DNA from: Talinum fruticosum
Taxonomy: Eukaryota > Streptophyta > Magnoliopsida > Caryophyllales > Talinaceae
DNA length: 64,000 nucleotides
Assembly: GCA_021018815.1 (NCBI GenBank)
Contig: JAITYX010000118.1
Span: forward strand, 310,001 to 374,000
Direction of reading: 5' to 3'
The position numbers were made by a program, and so were the translations under genes. Positions within the stretch are counted from its first letter, which is position 1; each line of letters begins with the position of its first letter. The notes below the pieces were generated by a model. It worked only from the letters and a program-made list of their open reading frames with translations, had not been told where the DNA came from and did no database searches. Positions 35,060 to 45,849 of this stretch are shown one piece after another.

Positions 35060-35489
35060 TCACTTGTAAATATTCTCCTTACAGCTCCCCGTCTGCACAT
35101 TCCCTACAAGTTTGTACAAGCCTCTAGGCATTTCTCCCTTCAAAACTACCATAGCTCCTCTAGAGACTTTCAACACTCCGCCTTGAGAAGAATACTGGTA
35201 GCCTTTCAAATCCAATGTCCCCAAAGAAATCAAGTTTCTTTTTAGATCCGGCACATGTCTAACCCCGATTACCGTCCGCACAATCCCATCAAACATGCGA
35301 ATCCGTACCGTTCTAACACCGGCAATCCCGCTTCGTGCACCATTTGCCATCTTGATAGTTGCTCCTCGCGAGCTTGATATGTATCAAAGTACTCTCTAAT
35401 TGAACACATGTGAAATGAACAACCAGAATCTAAGATCCAATCTGATTTTTCTGGACTTTCAGCGAGTTGCTAGAAACACTTCACCTCCA
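35060..35489 (-). pseudogene. Copia gag-pre-integrase/protease remnant
   Basis: The frame 35350-35060 carries the GAG-pre-integrase type segment: KMANGARSGIAG at the end of the protease region, then VRHVPDLKRNLISLGTLDLKG, a very common copia signature after the protease. In the preceding 100 nt, in other frames, the protease start with WxLDSGCSFHM-like residues can be read, so its Asp is still encoded. The frame is out of register with gag and the integrase that should follow is missing; the polypurine tract comes next. Confidence 0.75.
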
Positions 35490-36356
35490 TTAAACTGGTT
35501 TGAACCTTCCGCAACTCCTACAATCACGAGATGACTTCTCATATTTCATTTCTTTCTTCCTCTTCGGACAATCTCTTTTCATATGACCTTCCTCATTGCA
35601 GTAGTAACACCTGAACTTTTGACCACTCCATCTTGAGCGCTGGGACCCTTCCTCCTTTTCTTTTGATCGACCTCGTCCCCGACTTGCTTCTTTTGTAACC
35701 TCGGCCACTTGACCTTCATTTGATAATCCGTTACCACTTCGCCGAGTCTCATTCATCAGCAAAGAAGCAACCACCTCATCAAATTTTAGGGTCTCTTTTC
35801 CGAATAAAAGAGTAGTCACGATATTATCAAAAGATGAAGGAAGAGAAGATAACATAAGCAATGCCTTATCCTCCTCTTCAATCTTTACATCTAGAGAAGC
35901 CAACTCCGTTGTGATCAAGTTGAACTCGTCTAGATGTTCATTGAAACTTGCTGCTTCCGACATGTGGAGGCCAAAGAGTCGTTTCTTCAAATACAACCTA
36001 CTTGTCAACGACTTGCATTTATACCGGCTCTCCAACTTGTCCCAAATTTCCACCGGATCTGTCAAGCTAAGGACCTCCCGAAGAGTATTATTTGCAAGGC
36101 ATAGACAAATTGTGCTTGTTGCCATAGCCTTCAAATCTTCCCACTCTTCATTTGACAGACTTCTCCGGTTTATCCTCTTGCCTAAGTGTCACCCATTCTG
36201 CATCCGTCATTTTTTCCGTTCGCGAGACTTCACCTTTAAGGCCTTGATTGTCCCTTCTCGGGTCAACAAACTTTTCACCCGTTGTTGCCACAAGGTGAAA
36301 TCACCACGACCATCAAAAGGATCGATGGAGATACTCGAGCCTTTTATCGATGCCAT
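35490..36356 (-). pseudogene. Copia gag (UBN2-type) with zinc knuckle
   Basis: The likely start is the ATG at 36356, about 65 nt after the primer site; it opens with MASIKGSSI followed by a FDGRGDFTLWQQR motif typical of copia gag. Frame is lost near 36200 and regained from about 36160 to 35490 (214 codons). That part contains the UBN2 core (VEIWDKLESRYKCKSLTSRL, then KKRLFGLHM and LMLSSLPSSFD), a basic RGRGRSKEKEEG region and an intact CCHC knuckle CYYCNEEGHMKRDC. Gag packages the RNA; the knuckle binds it. The single frame break makes this a pseudogene, but it is well kept compared with the other elements here. Confidence 0.85.
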
Positions 36357-36424
36357 CTTCCGCGTTCTTCACACCAATTTTCTCCTTTTATTGCTTACTA
36401 ACCTTCCTTCCCAGCGCAACCTCG

Positions 36425-36436
36425 CTCCGATACCAC
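36425..36436 (-). other. Primer-binding site (tRNA-Met) of copia element
   Basis: TGGTATCGGAGC on the minus strand, directly inside the right LTR edge. It fixes the element's orientation. Confidence 0.85.
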
Positions 36437-36974
36437 TTTTGGGTTTTTAAGCACGTAAATTCCGAAAATTATCAAGAACACAATAAAATAAATAAATTAA
36501 TACAAAAAGGGAATTTGAGAGAAATTATATTTTCACTATTTTAGGACAATATACAAACAACTCTCTCTGTTTACAAGTGCTAATTACCGGACACTTATAA
36601 ACATTCCCACACCCCCTACCCGGATGTTTTACCCAACAACTAAATCCCGGTTGCTAAGTCCACTAAGTTAAAACTCCCTCGGTGATTTTTTGATTTCCGG
36701 TGATGTGTCTCACACTTCCCTTTTCTTTCCATTAGCCTTCCGTTCTAATTTATAGGAAAACTAATGAGAGCAAGATGCAAATGCTCAAGCCTTAGCCGTG
36801 TAAATGCTAGCAAAAAAATCCAACTCCTTAGATCCTCTATTGACAAATGGAAATGGAGTAAATGCTTTGGTAACATTTTTCTTCCCCTACACCTAGGCAT
36901 GCAGCTATAGCTCACCTTTTCTTGTTTTTTTTTCAATTTTTTTATTCCAATGATTTTTATCACATATCCTAACA
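36437..36974 (-). repeat. 5' LTR of copia element
   Basis: Same content as 34395-34941, with a few substitutions and short indels. In minus orientation it starts TGTTAGGATATG. Confidence 0.9.
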
Positions 36975-36979
36975 TAATA

Positions 36980-37957
36980 ATAGTTTAAACAAAAGGGTCA
37001 ATTGATGTACAAACTATTGTATATAATAACCTAGACCCCATAAACACGAACGTTAACACTATTATACAAAAGAAAGATTAAAATACTATCTTTAGTGCTC
37101 GATGTCGAACATATGGTAACACCGTCTAAACTAAAATTATTGTTGCTATTCTATTCAACCGATCCTGGACCTCCTTAGAGATGGAGCTCCTCTATTTCCT
37201 ATTGTTGCAAATAGCTCTCACTATGTTGCTTCTTCCATACTTCCTCCTCCATGTTTATTTTTCATAATGCCTCTTGAGCATTTGTTGTTGCTAATGGTGA
37301 TAGTGGAAATCTGTTGGGTTGCCTTTGCTTTCCTCACACGTTTGAACCTTCTTGACCAATAGGTTACGGTCAATATAATGCCCAAATCCTCCATCGCGGT
37401 AATGGGATCCTTCATGATGCCTGTTTTCATGCTATCTTCACTCTTTATTTCTTGTTCCACAATGGCTACTTTTCGTGGAAAAATCACACTTATAACTTCT
37501 ACAGTTTCGATGATAATTGCTGAACTTGCTTCATTCGAACAATTATATAACTCATACCAAATCGATTATAAACTTCAATTTGTTTTCCTTCCATAATCCA
37601 ATCATAAGATGACTTACTTGGGGAGAGTGGGTGTTTACCATTCCGTTTTTGATAAATTTATGAGTTGGCGCAAGTGTTCTCTCAACAAATTTATTTTTCA
37701 TTAGACATATCGGAGCTTCGTAGGACTTGAGATAGCCGTACTCTCCAAGCTTAACACATGATTTAACACACTCGGACTCGAGAACCAACTTTGAGAACTT
37801 TATTATTCTCCTCAATCACAAAAACCAAACTGACCTCTCCTCTATCTTCCTTCTACCTACTTCTTCCTCACAACGGATATTATGTTCCTTTAACAAGCCT
37901 TCCACCTTTTGGACCTTCTCCTATATCTCCATACAGAGTTACTTGGATTAACGAACC
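36980..37957. other. Unassigned stretch between copia element and TPR fragment
   Basis: Minus-strand frames (37221-37487, 37552-37815) have codon-like composition but I recognise no domain. They may be further exons or decayed parts of the TPR gene fragment beside them. Confidence 0.3.
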
Positions 37958-38442
37958 CTAATCCGTTATTGTGTATGTTACCCAACTCACCTTCTTTAAC
38001 TCTTTTATTATTTCCTTATCTTTGAGGTCAAACTTGACTTCCTGCTCTAAGTCTTTTAGAGCTTCCTCTATATGATTCATTCTAACAAATGCAGCGACTC
38101 TTCTAAAATAGGCTTTGACTTTGTGGGGATCAAAACTCATCATAGAAAAACAAAATGTAATAGTTTTGTTAAAAATTTTCCACCTTTAAACCACATGCTA
38201 CCAGATTCATACATAAAGAAGTAGCAAAGTCCATCATTTAAGGATGTCATCCTATCCTCACATAAAAATTTACCTGTACAAAGGAATTGAAAAGCCTTCT
38301 CATAAGTTCAGATTTGCTTCATGAAAATTTCTTTGCCTAAAAACTTGTTTCCTTCCTCTTTAATCTCCTTGGCTTTGAAACAAGCGTGTCGGGGATGAGT
38401 CATATGTTTGACACAATTGATGACCTCGTCATCAAAATCCAT
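37958..38442 (-). pseudogene. TPR co-chaperone-like gene fragment (degenerate)
   Basis: Starting with ATG at 38442 the minus strand reads AKEIKEEGNKFLGKE, the first helix of a tetratricopeptide repeat. A TGA after MKQI and a putative intron interrupt it, then LCMNLVACGLK (second repeat) follows. The frame 38143-37958 gives FDPHKVKAYFRRVAAFVRM, then EEALKDLEQEVKFDLKDKEI and KELKKV, a textbook third TPR with the helix after it. This arrangement resembles TPR domains of Hsp70/Hsp90 co-chaperones, including FKBP- and cyclophilin-40-type isomerases, which bind chaperone C-termini. No isomerase domain is visible, so the parent family cannot be named. The stops suggest a pseudogene or captured fragment. 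Confidence 0.6.
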
Positions 38443-39837
38443 TTCTGTTGAATCGATAAAGGAAAAGGGGTGGCAAACAGCTCATCTTAAAAAGGAAGAT
38501 GACAACATAGACTAGGAAATGACTAACAATTAATCCACCAGTGGCTCAAATGCAGCCAAAAGCCCTCTATTGGCTTGAATCAATGCTCAACTTACACACC
38601 ACCTGACAACTTCAAAAAGAATACTAGATTAAAATCACATAAAACTTACTAAACATAGTTTTAACATGCAAATTTGAGTCCTAATAGAGCTCCTACAATG
38701 CAAAAGATTGGTTGCACTGATAACTCCTCTTATTGTAGTTAACAGTGAACATTCGACCTCCAACGACAACGTTCCAGTTTAAAACACAGTCGCTGATAAA
38801 ACCCCAACCACTAATATCAAGTAATGTCACAATGTGAAGGAAGGTGGAAGATCTGGTCAGAAACGGGTGGATTTCAGTGGGGACCCAGCCATTTCCGACC
38901 AGATTAAGAATGAAATTGTATGTGGCTTGGCTTGGGGTCTTCAACAAGAGTAGAGAGAGAGAGAGACAGAGAGAGAGGGGGAGGGAAAACGCATTGGTCA
39001 ATACTCGAGTAATCAATTTTTATTGTTTTTTAAGTCGAAACCGATTTGGTGAATTAAGACGTCACCATTAATTTTTGTAAATGAGAAATGGGTTTAACCA
39101 TTTATTCTAGCTCACAAACCAAGCTCCCCTTGGAGCAGTGGAATGAGGTGTGAAACTCACTTTTTCTCCAGAGCTCAATCCTTAACTGTGATTATTTTAA
39201 GGTTCTTCTACACCTGGACATAGAAGCTTGGCCCCATTATCTCCCTCCGCCAATGGGCTTGAATTCCCGCCGGGAAACTTACTATGTTCAAAAAAATGAA
39301 GGGGTACCTCACATGCCTTATCGTTTATTACATTGTCTCTTTTTTCACTACTGCTTCACTCATTAATACATGCTACAAGCTCATAAGAGGCTCAATCCCT
39401 CTGGGCATCAAAGCTCCTGGATTCTTCCTGATGACTCGATGGCATGTCTCATCAACAAGTTTCCTATAGGCTTAGAACTGCTCACCCTCGGGGCTAAAAC
39501 ACCTATCATATTTAGTTTTAGTTTTAGTTTTAGTTTTCATTGTCCAAGTTCAATGTGTATGGAATTAAATCTCATTTTGAAAGTCCATGACAATATCCTA
39601 TGAAGAAAATTTCAGATAATCAGCTTGATGAAGATGAAATTTGTTTCATTACATTTAGTTGCAAGTTACAATACATTGCAAAGAATAGGGAGAGTGGGAG
39701 TTTGCTCTAATAGTTACTTGGTCACCCAAAGGTACATGCCCGAGCAAATGAGCGCCCAACAAAGCTGATCATGAATGTTTTATTTCAACTTACAACATGA
39801 GAAAGTTAACAAGTCAGATCTGACTGGGCGACATGAG
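38443..39837. other. Intergenic stretch downstream of nucleoside hydrolase gene
   Basis: It contains a short GA-rich run (38950-38984), TTTTAG repeats (39511-39536) and a likely 3' untranslated region of the gene above 39600. ORFs here are short and lack domains. Confidence 0.45.
39779..39784 (-). terminator. Candidate poly(A) signal of nucleoside hydrolase gene
   Basis: AATAAA on the minus strand, about 55 nt after the stop codon. The position is plausible, but plant polyadenylation signals are loose, so this is only a candidate. Confidence 0.35.
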
Positions 39838-42800
39838 TCATGAGTAGACAAGTCGATCCATAACCAGTTTGACCACTTTCGGAGCATCAACTGTCATTGC
39901 TACCTTGACTGTAGGTTTATCGGTCCACTCAGTCACTTCTTCAAACCTGTGAATTAGAAAGCAAGTAAGGTCATCTTGAAGAACAACTTCAAAACTACCA
40001 TTGAATGAAGAAGAATATGTTTTTACTGAGAAGTGTGTGTGTGTGTGTGCGCGCGCACGCGCACGCGTGTGTGCAAATTGTTCGAGAAATCATGAACAAT
40101 GCCAGAAAAGAAATATGTGTACTTTGCTTCTAGGAATACAAAGGTTAAGGATTTGGGCCTATATGAGACAATTAGGGCAAACTCAAAATATGGGCACATT
40201 TTTTGTCCACTATCCACTTTGTTTTGGAATAGACAATCTGAACAAAATTAAGTTCGTGTTAAAAAGGTTTTGAACAATAGAAATAAAGCGACTCTTAAGA
40301 CGTGGGTTTGAACAATCAGACCAAAGACCGCAGCCATGCCCCTTTTAGGTATGGTGAATTTGGTAATCGGGTTTTTTTTTTTTGGATACACTAAGTGTGC
40401 TATTAGAAATGTAATGGATCAGTGCACTCTATGTGAAGATAAGACACAATGGAGATGTATTACTGATCTTTTGCCTTGACTTCTTAATGAACTTCAGCAA
40501 CTATAATATGGTGAAATTCTTTATGTTATATTCAAATCTCATACCTTTTCTGTTTATTGTAAAGTATCGTGAGGCCCCTAGTGATTCCACTTGTCTGGAC
40601 TCTGACAGCGCCTTCCGTACAAGTAACTATTGACGGGTCTATAGCAGCAAGCATGGCGGTCGGATCATGAAGATAAACACCTGTATTGTACCCCAAAATT
40701 ATCATTATTCATCAAATAAAACACACAGTTCCCAGATGTAGAAGAAACCTACTTGATATACCTCTTGTGTTGTATGCTTCATAATGGTAAGAGTAATACA
40801 CATCCAAGATCTTGCAAAGGTACTGAGCAAATTTACCATTTGATGCAGCTAGCTTCTCCCGATCAGCATCTGCAATATGCAGAAGTGATTGAATAGAACA
40901 CTCTGGAAGTGACTAAAAACTATTTTAGCATAGTCTAAACATAGCTCATAACAAGCACTACCATTGGCCCAGCGCAGCTATAAGCTAGAGCTCTTATATG
41001 ATAACTAAGAGGACAATGGCAAGAAGGTAAATGATTAATGAGGCAATAGAAGACCTCTAATCCTGCAGTAACTCATTTTGAATTCTACAAAACAAAAAGG
41101 GAACACTGATAAATTTGGCCTCATAATACTTTTGCTTTCCCTTTTCATCCTCCACTCTGTCCATTATACTAAACACACGAACAGAAGAGCTGGCAATGGG
41201 AAGATCCCACAAGAAGAGGAAAGTTGCACACCCTCTTGGCTGAATGGTGCGGTCAATACTGGAAAATATGCAGTCACCAACAGATTACAGGTGTATACTG
41301 TTAACCATGGTGTTAGACCATTTACTCATCTAATTACAAATTAAAAGTGCAGAAATAACAAACCTCGAAACTGCTGAAGCATGGAGGCAAGGTCCACAGG
41401 GAATAGGTTTACAACTATTGGTAGATAATGAAACAAACTATGTGACAAGAACAAGGCATTGATCTCATTGGCTTGAACTAAAAGTTGAAAGAATGACTCA
41501 TGACAAAATAAGAAAATCGTGTTGGAAGTCTGGAATGGAACAGACACTAGTTTTTGTAAGAGAAGTCCATTAAAGCAAAGACAACAAATTAGATACTGAA
41601 GTGGGTTGTTATGCAAAGATGTTTTAGCTGCAAACCGGAGGTGAATAGAGCAACGTTGAGATGTAAGGAGATGCCCAAGCATCATGCCTTACCGGTTAAA
41701 ACAACTTGATGGGTCACATTTATTCCCACAGCCAGGACATTAGCTCCACTTGTGAAGACAATATCTGCAGCATCTGGGTCGCCAAAAATCTAGCAAAACA
41801 TTTATGTAAAGGATAAAATTAAAAAAAAAGGAATTCCAAAGAACCAACAGTACAGGTTTCCCTCATCTAAGCAGCATAAATCATCATTCTTAGATGTGTT
41901 TCCTGACCAAAAAAACAGCTTAGCTGGAGATGAATAAGACAATGATTACTAAAGAGGGAATGGTATAACCTGGATTAACAGCGAATCAAGATGCATTTTA
42001 TGTAGAATATGAGCAAAGAGATGAAGCATATAACCATTCGCTCTTTAAATACAGAGTTACAGATCAAATATGGCTCTAAGTGTTCGGAGGACTCCAGCAA
42101 CAAGGGGGTGATGGAATTTGACTGTTTTTTTTTTCTAAGGCTTATAGGTGAGATACAGTAAACATAGGAATGCAGAATTTGTTTGATTTTCATCATAGTT
42201 AGTTACATGTTTGCAGAGAGACAGATTTTAGGATTTTTACAATGTAAAAGGCAAAAAACCTGCAGTATTCCAGGGGTAAAAATGCAAAAACCTGTAGTAT
42301 TCCAGGTATTCCCTGAGTGATTTGTACAACATTCCTTAGAAGTTATAGAATGGAATGCGAACATTAATCAAGAAAAACAGGGAACACCCAAATAAAAGAG
42401 AGAAGAAGAAGAACCCTTTCCAACAACATTGGCAAAACCACCCAAAAAAAAAGTAAAATATAAAAGGGACGAAAAAGAAACAACCATCCTGCAATTTAAA
42501 CTGCTGCTGATACATAATCCAGGAGAGCTGACCAACTGCAGATCTTTTAGAGAAAGAGTTCGGCAGGTTTTAATGGATTGTCATTCTTTGCACCCTTTTT
42601 AAAAAAAAAATATTCCTATAAAATTGATGACTCACATTAGCCTCAGCAGCAGGATTCACATTGCCATTCACAGAAAAAGCTCCACCCAGAAGAATGATTT
42701 GCCCAATGTTTTTGGTAAAGGCTGGGTCTAGTTGGATAGCCTGCAAACATTTATCCAAATGAAATACATAATCCAAGCAGACACTTAACTCACTATGACA

Positions 42801-44701
42801 ATTACTTAATTCCTCTGGAACAACATTTCCAAAAAAAATATGGCAGCAAGTCTCATAGGATTCAGAAATTGTAAAACTAACCATTGCAACATTTGTTAGA
42901 GGTCCAAGAGCCACCAGTGTAACTTCTCCAGGACACTTGTTGGCTTGCTCAACCATGAAAGCAGCTGCTGATTGTTCAATTGGCTTCCCATTAGGAGGAG
43001 GAAAGTTCTGATTCCCAAGGCCATCAGCCCCATGCACAAAGTCAGCTATCCGGAGCTTTGTACCTTTCTTAACAAGCAACAAATAATGTAAGGATTTTAT
43101 CGTCACACTGATCAAATCAATAAACAAAGAGCAGTAAGATCGACGCATCGACCTGAAAACAAAATAAAGTGAAATTATTGTAAAATGGCTTAAGACTTAC
43201 AGTGATAGTTACATGAGATCCTTCAGCCACTGGGATATCTGTCCTCCCTGCAATCTCTAACTACATAAAGGGAGAAAGAAGGGAAAAAAGGGAGTTAACA
43301 TACTGTAACGACAGCAACTTCATAGCTTTAAATTATTATATTGATAACCCTGAGACTTTCTTTTTCCGATGGTATGTCAGTGGCCACACTCATGGGCATA
43401 ATACAAGGTCCACAAGCAAGGTTTGAAGGCCCTTTTTTTCCGCGGAGGGGGGTTCAGAGGGAGGAGATGGCCCAAGTCCTACTAAGCTACAACAAGCTTC
43501 TCCACCTGGGATTGCACTTGGGCGGCCCTTTTAGGGAAGCCACTTCAACCAGGTAATCTACTCAGTCGTGATCAAAACAGGGACACAGATTGGTGTTTGT
43601 TCTTTCTTTTGTCTGGTCCCACTCTTCCCCCTGGAGGGGGCCTACTCGGAATCTAGAAGGCCTGGGCCATCAGAAGCAATTGTAGATTTCCTGAGTGGGG
43701 CTTCAAAGGGATTGAGAGCGATATGTTGTTTCCAAGGCCTGGAACCTTGTGTCTGATGGTGTTTTTGTCAGATGACTAACCCTAACAACCAAACCAAAAG
43801 TATCACTGCCACAACCAGAAATGGTGATGTGACGTGATGATCAAAACAGTACCGAAACAAAATCGTTGGATGTCTAATCCAAATGTTAAAATAGTGGAGA
43901 TTTACAGCTACCTTGTTATACAGATGACAAAAATAGTGAAAGACTCTTCCAACCTTTGTCACAAAAGTTCTAGCAGGTTTTCTAGTCAGCTCAGTCTCAC
44001 ATACTAGAAATTAGTTCATCTCAGCTTGTTCATTGATTAGTTTATCAAAGTTTTCCAATCTATCAAGTTCTCTACTCAGCTCAATCTCACATACTAGAAA
44101 ATAGGTTGACAAGTCAATTTCGTCATGAAGGACGGTTTGACAAACTTCACAAACAAATAGGAGATTCGGATAATTAAAAGTAGGACTTAAAATCTCTTGA
44201 ATTAGTAACCAAAACTGGAAAACTAAGGATCAAACCCAGAACCTAAAATTTACTGAAAAGAACTGCAATTGAGCAAGTTTATAACTGAACAATACCAAAT
44301 GCAAAGCATTCTTAGTAGCCAGTGTGGTGTAAACATTGCCATAGATAGTAGTGAGACCAATCACCTCCACCTCAGGTGACTGCAGTGCGACAAATATTGC
44401 CATGGCATCATCTGCATTTTTTCACAAATCATGAACCTCAAATCACCAATTGGATCACACACAATTCAAAATGATCAAAAAAGAGAAATCAAGACAGAAC
44501 CCAGAATCAAATAGGCAGCCATATGAAAAACCCATAATCCAGAATTGAGCATATATGAGTAAAATCAGATCAAAACCCAGCAAAATTTTCAAGATTCAAA
44601 AGCTAATCAAAGAGAAAAAAGGAGAGAGAAATCAGAGACATACCGATGCCAGGGTCGGTGTCAATTATGAGCTTCTTCTTCGTGGATGGAGCCTCCGCCA
44701 T
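39838..44701 (-). CDS. URH1: Nucleoside hydrolase, uridine ribohydrolase type (9 exons, 324 aa)
   Basis: Coding exons, in transcript order: 44701-44644, 44411-44296, 43260-43201, 43067-42882, 42740-42636, 41789-41693, 40869-40762, 40680-40545, 39946-39838. All introns are GT-AG and the joined frame is open for 324 codons to TGA (39838-39840), close to the roughly 330 residues usual for plant URH proteins. The protein starts MAEAPSTKKKLIIDTDPGID. The calcium/ribose-binding Asp cluster is D14, D16, D20, D21; further IU-nucleoside hydrolase blocks are VHGADGLGN, TLVALGPLTN (128-137), GGAFSVNGNVNPAAEAN (159-175) and the HDP motif at 248-250. Such enzymes hydrolyse uridine, and often inosine or xanthosine, to base plus ribose in cytosolic nucleoside salvage and breakdown. 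No signal peptide is seen. URH1 rather than URH2 is my best guess from sequence recall. It is the only apparently intact gene in the window. Confidence 0.94.
40036..40074. repeat. Alternating GT/GC tract in last intron
   Basis: TGTGTGTGTGTG passes into GCGCGCGCACGCGCACGCG and back to TGTGTG, about 38 bp of unbroken purine-pyrimidine alternation, within intron 8 of the nucleoside hydrolase gene. Confidence 0.9.
43340..43760. other. GC-rich block in intron 2 of the nucleoside hydrolase gene
   Basis: This block is clearly richer in G and C than the rest of the introns and has short palindromes, for example CCTGGAGGGGG. Its frames (43341-43556, 43568-43756) show no domain. It may be an old transposon or SINE remnant. 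Confidence 0.35.
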
Positions 44702-44912
44702 AACTTCTGAGCTGACGGGCAATGGCGAATGAGGAAATTGGAGGAGTTGCGTTGTGAAAATTTTGCATCAATAGTTTGAATTGAGCCTTTTTGAGCACTG
44801 ACGTTACCAAGCAGCCTAGGATGGTGGGCTCCACTTCCACCGAGCCAAGACTCCATCAGTTGGGGGAATCCAACCTAACACGGGTTTTTGTAAATGTTAT
44901 TGTAAATTTATA
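44702..44912 (-). promoter_or_regulatory. Putative 5' UTR and promoter of nucleoside hydrolase gene
   Basis: Upstream of the start codon lies about 170 bp of mixed composition, then AT-rich DNA with TATAAATT on the minus strand at 44905-44912, about 205 bp from the ATG. This is a candidate TATA box; the transcription start cannot be seen. Confidence 0.35.
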
Positions 44913-45188
44913 ATTACAGACTATTATTCCTTTCAGATTCTTAGGGATTGATAAAAAAAAAAAGAAAAAAGAAAAGATTGGCAGGGCAGAAAGCTGGTAT
45001 TATGCAGATCCAAAATTTTCATCCATGGGGCTTAACCCTCCACCTATTCTTTTTTTTTTTTTTTGTGTTTTAATCACCAATGGGGTGATCATATTAACCG
45101 ATTGTCCACAAAAATACACAAGTCCTTTGTTGCCAAATCGTAAACAAAATTTGGCACATCTTCTATCATTTCAAGGAAATCGATAGGT

Positions 45189-45766
45189 TAGAGGTGAACG
45201 ATCGCACAAGCAACCGTATTGGCAAAAAACCTATACCCGTTTAAAACTCGTAAAACTCGCCCCATTTAAAACTCAAATGGGTGGTAAAATTTTGAAAAAA
45301 ATGGGTATGGGGCGGGTATGGGTATAGGTTTAGGCTTCACCCGTCCCATATAACACCCACAACCCGTACCCAAAACACCCACCCCATACCCGCTCACTTA
45401 ACACTCACAACCCGGTTTAGTAAATGTTAAAAAAAAAAAAACTAAGGGCTGAATTTTAGGCTCATTTCAAAAGAAGTTTTAGTTTATGGGTGCCTTTGCT
45501 TACCCCTATCTTCTCGTCTCCTTGGTGTTTGCTTGTCTATTTTTTGGGTTGAACGGCGAGAAATATTAAATATGGATTTAGTATAGGTATCATTATTTTT
45601 AGTCTATTTGTACCCGAATAAAACCCGCATACCCGTAAAATCCGATGGGTATGGGTATGGGTATGGATTTTTAACACCCGGTGAGTATGGGTATGGGTAT
45701 GGGTACGCATTTTGAAAATGGGTATGGATGTGGGTATAGGAAAACCCGCCCCGATTACAACCCCTA
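45189..45766. mobile_element. hAT-like MITE with GGGTATGGGTATGG repeats
   Basis: The ends TAGAGGTGAACGATCG (45189) and, on the minus strand, TAGGGGTTGTAATCGG (from 45766) form an imperfect inverted pair. The interior is packed with GGGTATGGG and CCCATACCC runs, a common theme of plant hAT MITEs. No convincing 8-bp duplication is visible. It lies inside the 3' untranslated region of the LINE. Confidence 0.6.
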
Positions 45767-45849
45767 CGAATAAAATTTCATGAAATAAAATCAAATAATA
45801 ACAAACTTAACCTAAGAATGTCTTAAATAAAGGGCCAAGCAACATGTTT

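Larger units (their letters stand above)
34395..36974 (-). mobile_element. Ty1/copia retrotransposon lacking pol, minus strand
   Basis: Direct LTRs at 34395-34941 and 36437-36974 (547 and 538 bp) bound a 1.5-kb interior. The flanks are perfect 5-bp duplications TAATA (34390-34394 and 36975-36979). Read on the minus strand, the LTR starts TGTTAGGATA and ends AACCCAACA in the 34395 copy. A tRNA-Met primer site directly follows the right LTR, a gag gene occupies most of the interior, and AAGGTGGAGAT stands as polypurine tract before the left LTR. Integrase, reverse transcriptase and RNase H are gone. A clean non-autonomous derivative. Confidence 0.92.

Noticed and set aside
39116..39300. Possible SINE (GGAGCAGTGG near 39137 and GGCTTGAATTCCCG near 39250)
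   Set aside because: The spacing between the box-like motifs is far greater than in tRNA-derived SINEs, and no flanking duplications were seen.
40001..40273. 90-codon plus-strand frame with Cys-Val and Ala-Arg runs
   Set aside because: It is antisense to intron 8 and driven by the GT/GC repeat.
42570..43148. 192-codon minus-strand frame taken as a whole gene
   Set aside because: It is exons 4 and 5 of the nucleoside hydrolase read through introns 3 and 4; the ATG at 43148 lies in intron 3.
45537..45794. Frame with Thr-His repeats
   Set aside because: It is a translation of the GGGTATGGGTATGG repeats of a MITE.
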